In this document: one piece after another, positions 57,466 to 64,000 of the stretch
Numbering within the stretch: position 1 is the first letter of the stretch
Layout of the letters: each line of letters starts with the position of its first letter
From: Leptoclinus maculatus
Lineage: Eukaryota > Chordata > Actinopteri > Perciformes > Stichaeidae
Direction of reading: 5' to 3'
Length of the DNA stretch: 64,000 nucleotides
Assembly (NCBI GenBank): GCA_032191485.1
Contig: JAVDOI010000039.1
Coordinates: 1,270,332-1,334,331 of the forward strand
Translations under genes and position numbers: made by a program
The notes under the pieces: generated by a model
What the model saw: the letters and a program-made list of their open reading frames with translations, nothing else
What the model was told of the DNA's origin: nothing
Databases searched by the model: none

Positions 57466-58632
57466 CTGGAAAACACACAGAGAAAGACAGTGAAATACAG
57501 ATGCTACGTTATAAAGATCCAGATCCAGTTGAGTAAAAAAAAACATATAATACTCAAAGACTTTCATAAAATATCAAGAGGGGAGACACAGAGAAGCCCA
57601 GTAACGGCACTTCTGTAGTGAGGTTGACCTAAACCTAACTAAGTATTTGTGTTCTCTAAACCTAACTGAGTTGTTTCTGTGATCAGATCGGTAACCGACA
57701 CGTGTTGCTGGACTTTCGTAGGAAATCTCACCAAAAATGACGAGTAACTTTTCGTAAGACATCGTACGAACTGTTGTATTAAGATCTGTAAAATACGTAA
57801 AGTTAAAACAGACAGAAATTGCCAAATATTGGTTTCTATTCATGAAAAATAGCAAATGAAAGATGTATAATCCATAAGCCTAATATCTAGATGTAAGGTT
57901 TGGGACAGACATCTAGTATTTAAACCAGGAGGTATAATGTGCATATAGTGCATGAGGATCTTTATTGTCATCGTAAAAACACACAACGAAATTAAATTGG
58001 CGACTCATCAGTCAGTACAGCAGCAATATGTTTCCATGTCTACACACTGTGCTCTACTTGTAAACCTCTCAGTACTTCATTCAGCACTTTAAAGCCGTAG
58101 TTCCCAGGAGGCGGAGCCTCTACCACCAGGATGTGCACCGATGAAGGTCCTCTAGACCGAGTCTTCTGCATAGATTTGAGTGTGGGGGTGTCTATTCTAC
58201 CAGGTTTAGACTGAACTGATTCAACAGGAGGCAGCGAGTCTGGCCCTTCAGAGTGAAATGATCGCTGTGGGATATCGATCGCATATTCCAACTATTAATG
58301 AGGATCTGGCCGGGTTTCATCCGGCTGTTGGAGAAATTCAGCCTGAACCGTCAAACGAGGAGGAGGAGGCAGAACGAAACAATCCAGGACTCGCTTGGCC
58401 GGGGTTCTGATTTTGCACCATATGCATTCGATAATATCACTGCAGTGGAGAAGATGGAGGGGGGGGGGGGGGGAATAAAGAAAAGGGGGGGGGGGGGGGG
58501 GGAGCAAGGTAGACTTCTAGAATAGTTTGGTGATGTCATGTTTTCCTCTGGTGAGAAGAGCTCGAGGTGCTTCAGTGCCGGAGGGGGAATAGTTGATTAT
58601 ATGAAGGGAAAAGGGTGTCTGGTGCCATAAGG

Positions 58633-58712
<80 letters not shown>

Positions 58713-61105
58713 TGACGCAGAGGACTTTGATTGAACCCAAATCACTTTGAAAGGAGTTAATGATAACAGCGCCACGTCATGCTGACCCTCCAGAGGTGAC
58801 CGGCGGATGAAACGGAGCGGCGCGGCCCTGACGAAGACCTCGTCCCGGGGCCCTGGAGCCGAGACCAGAAAGGGGAGGTATAGACCCCCGAGCTGACGCC
58901 AGACTCGTGTCGCGAGGAGGCCGTCCAAAAAGCAACAGGGTTTTTCGTTTTAAACGTTTAAAAAAAAAAAAATGTATTTAAGAGTTCAGCAGACGCCTGT
59001 TTGGAGCTCAAGCAGAGGACAACCGTCGCTGATGGAGTGTGTGGTGATGTATGCAGAGGGGAGAGTTCAGGTTGGGACCACACAAGTCATGTTAATCAAC
59101 ACGGAGCATCAGCAGTACTAGCCAATCAGAGGCAGAGCAGGGCGGGTCTTCTAGTGAGGAAAACAATCAATCAAACTACCGTAATACTGGGAAAAGAGGG
59201 CACTTTCTTAAATACTCTCTTGCTCACTTTTTGCTGGTGTGACATTGTGATTAGAAGTTGAGAATTAGAAGAAGGAAGGACAGACTGAGAGGAAGGACTG
59301 TGTAATGTGTATTCACACACCTTGCTGTTTCTGCATGTTGGTGAAGTCTTCAAACGTCAGGGTCCTCACAGGAGGTCTCCAGAAAGCATAGGTCTCCATG
59401 ATGGCCTCCAGGCCGGTCCTGACCCAGACACAGAGACACGTCAGAACAGAACCAGGACACAACAGTGACTCACTGAGGAGCTTCTTTAGACACTGTTGTT
59501 GGCTTTCTTCAGATTATCCTCTAATTGTATTAAAATCTTATTTATTTATTATCCTTCTGTTTTATCTTATATTTGTGAATCCAAATTAATGTGGATTTGT
59601 GATTTATTGTTTGCATAAATGGAAATGAGCTTTGACACAACGATGTTCTGAACATAAAATACTTGTTCAATAGAAAAATATATTTAAGGTAAAAGCAATA
59701 ACAGTAAGAAAACAAAAATTACATTCAAACATGTTTTATGCAGTCCTGTAGATGAAGTCATTTTAAGTGCATAATGTCAAATCTTCCCAGTTTGCAGTCA
59801 TTTTATTATATATTTCCTATTCAACTGTAACACACTTTATATTAACAATATATTTGACATAATAAAAGCTTCTTTTAACTTTATTATAATAAAACAAATG
59901 CCCAATGCACGTCTGTCTGTGTTGATGGAAATAAGAGAGAATATTAGTGAATAAGAGCAAATAAATGTAGAATTCATCAACTGACGAGAGAGAGGAAGTG
60001 ATATTATGTGAATGAGGGAGAGAGAGGGAGGAGGTACTGCAGCCATTAAAGAAGGAGCATGTTTTTTACTGTGGGTGACGTTTCATCTTGAATCTGTACA
60101 CGGGTCCCCCCCCCCCCCCCCCCCGTCACCGCTCACCGTGTTATTTTAGGGCCACTAACTCCTCGGCCTCGTTAGTGCGTCGCGTTAACCGTCCGGGGCC
60201 CTCGCCATCACTGCACTCATTCATACCAACCGAAACCCAACAAATGAGCTGTATCCCTCTGCTGCAGGCCGTAAAGTCTGTAACACCTGAGCCGGGGAGA
60301 CTTTTATATTAAGACGCTATTAAGAAAGTCAGAAGAAGGAAAACTTCATTTTGAGGATTAGCAGTGCAGGTCTGCCCCGTCTATTAATGTGGAATTTCCC
60401 CTCAATGTGGAATTAGTTGGTAACGTTCCACAGGAACCCGTCTGCGTTCACACTGCAGTCACTCTAAAGCTAAAATCCAGAGAACAGCAGCTTCTTCTGA
60501 CTGTTAACGTATATATACGATATAATATAGACAAACTCAAGATGTCGCACCTGTTTTCATGTCTACAGCTTCTTGTTTGCAAATTATTATTATTATTATT
60601 AGAGCTGGAGCTCACTTACAATATTCATGAGTGATCAAAGCCGTCGACACAAAGAACAGACGCTTTAAGATGACTGTGGAGTCTCGGAGGCTCCTCCTCG
60701 AGTCCGAACATTCAAATCCCAACATGGCCGACTGAGAGGAGGGAATCACGGGCGGATACGTGAGGACAAATTCATCTTCTCTCTCCCCAGACAAATATCT
60801 CACGCGCCGTTATCTTTTCATCTGTTGCTTTCCTGCAATGAAATCCTAATGCCAGTTCATAAATCAAACAGTCTATTGTTTGAAAAAACGATGTCTCAAA
60901 TGTCTTGTGTGCCAATAATGCAGACCAGATGGAGGGGGGGGGGGGGGGGCTGCTTTCATGTGCGGAGGGGTCTGGTGGTTCAGTGTACACCCCCCCCTCT
61001 GCTCCCTCCTCTCCTCCACAAATGTTGTATATGATAATTCAGAGACAGAGAGAGAGGGAGACAGAGAGAGAGGGAGAGAGAGAGAGGGAGGGAGAGAGGG
61101 AGAGA

Positions 61106-61155
<50 letters not shown>

Positions 61156-61177
61156 CAGAGAGAGAGGGAGACAGAGA

Positions 61178-61257
<80 letters not shown>

Positions 61258-61279
61258 CAGAGAGAGAGGGAGACAGAGA

Positions 61280-61328
<49 letters not shown>

Positions 61329-61349
61329 GGAGAGAGAGAGAGACAGAGA

Positions 61350-61381
<32 letters not shown>

Positions 61382-63412
61382 CAGAGAGGGAGAGAGAGAG
61401 AGACAGAGAGAGAGAGAGAGACAGAGAGAGAGAGAGACAGAGAGAGAGAGAGACAGAGAGAGAGAGGGAGAGACAGAGAGAGAGAGAGAGAGAGAGAAAG
61501 AGAGGAAACTCAACGAGGAAGACAAACTCAATCTTATCTAAAGCTCAAAAGCTGTGTGATGTTCAGTAAGATGGTTTTCAGAAGCCACGATGTACATCAG
61601 CCAATAGGAGCGCTCCCTCTGGCTGATGTCAGCACACCTGTGGCGACAACACAGCTGATGCAACAGCTGAAGTAAAAAGTGTCTGACCAGTGAGGTTGTC
61701 TGTGTGTGTCACAGAAAACAGCGTCTGTCTGCACGGTGGGTGGGAATTTTCACTTTTGTTTTGGGGAATTAAATGTAGTATAAATGAGTCTGTGAATGCT
61801 GTGTGAACAAACCCCTCTGTGTGAACCTTCAGAACACAGAGAGGAATGAACGTGTAACGTTTGGTGTATGTAAGAGCTGCTGAAGAGGAGATTTATGGAT
61901 CAGAGTCTGAGAACAAACTCATTTAGAGAAAACGTCCTTTAAAGAGACGTTTAGTTACATTACAGACATTTAGAAGACTCTACAGGTGAAGAGGGTCAAA
62001 ACATGAACTCAGAGATAAACAACTAAATGTGTATTTTGGATGTTTTCTTTCCACTAGTCTGAAAGAAAACATGTTGTGGAAGTAAAATAGACCAAAATCT
62101 CTAAATTGACCAGAGCATGAAAAGCTAGCCTGTGATGTCTTAAAGAAGTCGTAACGTGTGTAATAAAAAATCATGATGTCAGCGTTAATAACCCTGTAAG
62201 CATGGATTTGGTGATTTGCAGGTCTAAAGATGTCTAGACGTCTAGGTTGAAGTGGGCCACACTTCAGCTCCTGAATATGCGCCTTTTTACAGTTTTGTGC
62301 AACTAGATTAAAAAAAGAAAAACTATTTTAACGCTAAAGGAAAGAATAATTTATCCATGAACAACTCACGTTGCGGAAACATAAAATACACACTAATAAC
62401 CACAATCAACGTATTTTTACCTGGAGGATCATGCAGTCAGTCCTGTGTGTGTGTGCGTGCATGTGCACCTCTGCGTCTGTCCACGGTTAATATCTCATTC
62501 TGCTGCAGCAAACTGCACAATATTGTGGGCGTCCAGCTACGGGTGCATGCTTAAGGACATCTCATGGTTGCGATGACTAGCCCTTTCTCTAAACACCCTT
62601 TATTGTCTGCTCTCCTTGACTGCTTGCTGACTCCTCACTCACCACTCTTAACCGGCCCCTGGTCATTAGGGGCTGCTAGTGATAACACAGCTGAGTGCAT
62701 CGCCGAACCCCAAACCCTCCGTCTGTGCTTCAGATATGAAGATCTGCTCTCTTATTCGCTAAGTTATATCTTCACACAGATAAAAAACAAAGTGATCTGC
62801 GTGGAGCAGATTAAAAACAGTGTAACAGGCTGTATTGTGCGGCTGCTCCGTCAATGAAGACATGTGGTGACCAACCTGTTTCTTCCAGAGTCCCTGAATC
62901 CTTTGGCGAACGGGTTTCGGTCGATCTTTAGTCTGGTGATCTGCAGACAAGAGGAACGTGGAGAGGACACGTTTGTGATTGTTGCAGCTTAAAATACACT
63001 TAAATATATCAACATTTCGGTGCTATTTTTCTATAAATTGTGGTAAAACTAAAGGCTGGAAGTCATCCTAGGACTGAAAGTATTTATTTATTTATTGTTG
63101 GTTTATGAAAGTGGTTCCTCAATTTGATTGTATTTACAAAGAAAGCCGCGGTGAAGCGTTTAATTCAACCATTAACCATTTAAAAGAAAGGTCACAGGGA
63201 TTGCTGAGATTAACGTGATGAAACAATAACGTCAGTAAACACACCTGTTGGTTCTGGTAGGCGGTGACGGTGGTGAAGACGGTCTCGGGGAAGCTGAAGG
63301 TCTTGACTCCCTCCCCGCTCGGCACCGCCTTGTTTTGAGACAGCTCGCTGCTGAAGTCCTTCCTGATGACGTGAACACGAGGCTGATACTTGTGCATCGA
63401 GTGGAGGATGAT
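56666..63412 (-). CDS. tbx18: T-box transcription factor Tbx18, 3' four coding exons (5' part outside window)
   Basis: Four minus-strand exons, 63245-63412, 62876-62940, 59321-59418 and 56666-57465, join with matching phases (168+65+98+800 nt) into 376 codons plus a TAG stop. All visible introns have GT/AG ends. The first two exons encode the end of the T-box, including FPETVFTTVTAYQNQQ and ITRLKIDRNPFAKGFRDSG. The third encodes ETYAFWRPPVRTLTFEDF and the last the long C-terminal region ending in QMSMHMV. This tail (SPSCSPPTFHLAPNTFNVGC, SYNAFSLHNPYNLYGYNFP) matches vertebrate TBX18 as I remember it, more closely than the paralogues TBX15 or TBX22. Family knowledge: a nuclear, mostly repressing transcription factor of epicardium, sinus node, somites and urogenital mesenchyme. 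The start codon and the N-terminal part of the T-box lie beyond base 64000. Confidence 0.97.
57605..57775 (-). repeat. Dispersed repeat family D (copy 2)
   Basis: Reverse-complement reading shows repeated TTAGGTTTAG/ACTTAGTTAGG motifs, like the segment at 4700-4790. The neighbouring part (TTTCGTAGGAAAT, ATCGTACGAACTG) belongs to the same kind of fish repeat. Identification rests on shared motifs only. Confidence 0.5.
58459..58502 (+). repeat. Two G runs (15 and 18 bp) in the last tbx18 intron
   Basis: Separated by AATAAAGAAAA, so G-quadruplex formation is possible. Confidence 0.95.
58637..58710 (+). repeat. (CA)37 microsatellite in the last tbx18 intron
   Basis: About 74 bp uninterrupted, preceded by GCGCG. 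Confidence 0.98.
59321..59418 (-). CDS. tbx18: tbx18 internal exon just after the T-box (98 nt)
   Basis: The acceptor is TGGGTCAG and the exon reads G|ACC GGC CTG GAG, giving TGLEAIMETYAFWRPPVRTL followed by TFEDFTNMQKQQ. The donor is CAAG|GTGTGTGA. The final single base joins GT of the last exon to make Gly. The peptide is the conserved post-T-box segment of TBX18. Confidence 0.95.
60106..60124 (+). repeat. C19 homopolymer
   Basis: Lies in a tbx18 intron; it is a G run in the tbx18 transcript. Confidence 0.95.
61035..61505 (+). repeat. (GA)n-rich imperfect simple repeat
   Basis: About 470 bp of GAGA with interspersed ACAGAGA and GGGAGA units forms a purine-only strand. It has mirror symmetry suited to triplex (H-DNA) formation. 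It lies inside a tbx18 intron. Confidence 0.95.
62876..62940 (-). CDS. tbx18: tbx18 internal exon, end of T-box (65 nt)
   Basis: A TGTCTGCAG acceptor precedes ATCACCAGACTAAAG, and AACAG is followed by a GTTGGT donor. The product ITRLKIDRNPFAKGFRDSGRN is the nearly invariant C-terminal end of the T-box. The last codon (AG) is completed by G from the next exon to give Arg. The exon is only 304 nt from its upstream neighbour and would be missed by a length-filtered frame search. Confidence 0.95.
63245..63412 (-). CDS. tbx18: tbx18 internal exon, T-box core (168 nt, phase 0-0)
   Basis: Reading begins ATC ATC CTC CAC (IILHSMHKYQPRVHVIRKD) straight after a CTTCAG acceptor and ends TACCAGAACCAACAG before a GTGTGT donor. 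It gives exactly 56 codons. The segment IILHSMHKYQPRVHV is typical of all T-box domains. The piece FSSELSQNKAVPSGEGVK is the variable loop, and GEGVKTFSFPETVF matches the Tbx15/18/22 subgroup. Confidence 0.96.
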
Positions 63413-64000
63413 CTGAAGATGTGAAAGGAAAAGAAGGTGAAGTGCAGCCACTATTGTTCCACAACTATCAGCTACGCCGTATATCAAGGTCCTCGTATTA
63501 AACAACAATAAATAGCTGCAACGGCCCTAAAAGATGTTTTACTGTTATGTGTTAATAAGACTTTATAAGAGTGAAAGCATTATAAACACGTTATTGTTAG
63601 ATGACAAGACGTTTATAAGCACTTGTTAACAGTTTATAACAAAAGCCTCATGAGTTTCTCATAATAAAGCATTAGAAATGTATTTTATTTACTGAGTTTA
63701 ACAAGCGTAACTAACTTATTATATCATTGATAAACCTTTATTAAGCTTTTTTCTTGTTTTACTAAGATTAATTCATATTTATGCATTAATTAGCAGTTAA
63801 CTGTACACATATTTAAACTATGCTTATTGCAGCTAAGGGAGAACAATACCTTATTAAGGCATTGTTAAATGCATGTATTAAGGCAGAAAACGCACAAAAA
63901 TAATCTTTAAAAAACTGTTAATGAGATCATAATAAAGGATTTATTAACGTTAATAAGGCATTCTTCCCGCTTTAGATTCTTTAGCTGCAAAAAGTATAAT
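63413..64000 (-). other. tbx18: Start of the next tbx18 intron; TTAA-rich repeat
   Basis: No upstream exon is visible to the window edge. From about 63520 the DNA is AT-rich with recurrent TTATTAA, TTATAA and GTTAATAAGG motifs, like a dispersed fish repeat family. Confidence 0.6.

Larger units (their letters stand above)
57466..59320 (-). other. tbx18: Last tbx18 intron, with repeats
   Basis: An intron of 1855 nt with GT/AG ends. It holds a fragment of dispersed repeat D (about 57605-57775), two long G runs at 58459-58473 and 58485-58502, and a (CA)n run at 58637-58710. I see no extra exon. Confidence 0.85.
59419..62875 (-). other. tbx18: tbx18 intron of 3457 nt
   Basis: It lies between the exon ending AACAG and the exon starting G|ACC. 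It contains a C run (60106-60124), a G run (60934-60949) and a long GA-rich simple repeat (61035-61505). Long arginine/glutamate-rich frames there are readings of that repeat and not genes. Confidence 0.85.

Noticed and set aside
56555..57493. 312-codon plus-strand frame opposite the last tbx18 exon
   Set aside because: It is a shadow of the GC-rich exon; the minus strand has the conserved Tbx18 residues and splice sites.
60905..61675. Frames of 203-256 codons rich in Arg/Glu, and a Ser/Leu-rich frame on the other strand
   Set aside because: They are translations of the GA-rich simple repeat inside a tbx18 intron.
62563..62857. 97-codon plus frame next to a tbx18 exon
   Set aside because: No family resemblance and it lies within the tbx18 intron antisense; treated as chance.

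Overview
The window looks like nuclear DNA of a teleost fish, probably a spiny-rayed species. I base this on a split vertebrate T-box gene with GT/AG introns, very dense (CA)n/(GT)n microsatellites, tRNA-derived SINE pieces, and several dispersed repeats of a kind common in fish genomes. There is no bacterial-type gene organisation. Most open frames are chance readings of low-complexity DNA.

The only host gene I can identify is tbx18, on the minus strand at the right end. Four exons (63245-63412, 62876-62940, 59321-59418, 56666-57465) join in frame to give 376 residues: the end of the T-box DNA-binding domain and the whole C-terminal region. A 3' UTR runs down to an AATAAA signal at 55755-55760. 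The 5' exons lie beyond base 64000.

The 55 kb downstream of tbx18 (1 to about 55.7 kb) has no exon I recognise. It is gene-poor DNA full of repeats. A roughly 480-bp repeat, here called family A, occurs about ten times in both orientations; six copies keep a CTCF-like core and several carry a YY1-like core. Other dispersed families (B to F), SINE pieces, a possible hAT-type end, perfect hairpins and five sizeable minisatellites fill the rest. A few unique stretches (about 19.75, 27.8, 36.1, 41.7 and 54.6 kb) read like possible conserved non-coding elements, but this is only impression from sequence.

The most unusual object is a complete, young LTR retroelement at 47930-50807. It has two 425-bp LTRs differing at two bases, a 5-bp target duplication (TCTTG), and one 667-codon frame filling almost the whole interior. 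No protease, reverse transcriptase or integrase is present. The frame encodes a proline-rich protein built from five successive tandem arrays whose units (27, 36, 33, 30, 45 bp) are all multiples of three. The predicted RNA 5' end is complementary to the sequence just after the 5' LTR, which fits Tf1/sushi-type self-priming. I read it as a non-autonomous element mobilised by a relative elsewhere in the genome.
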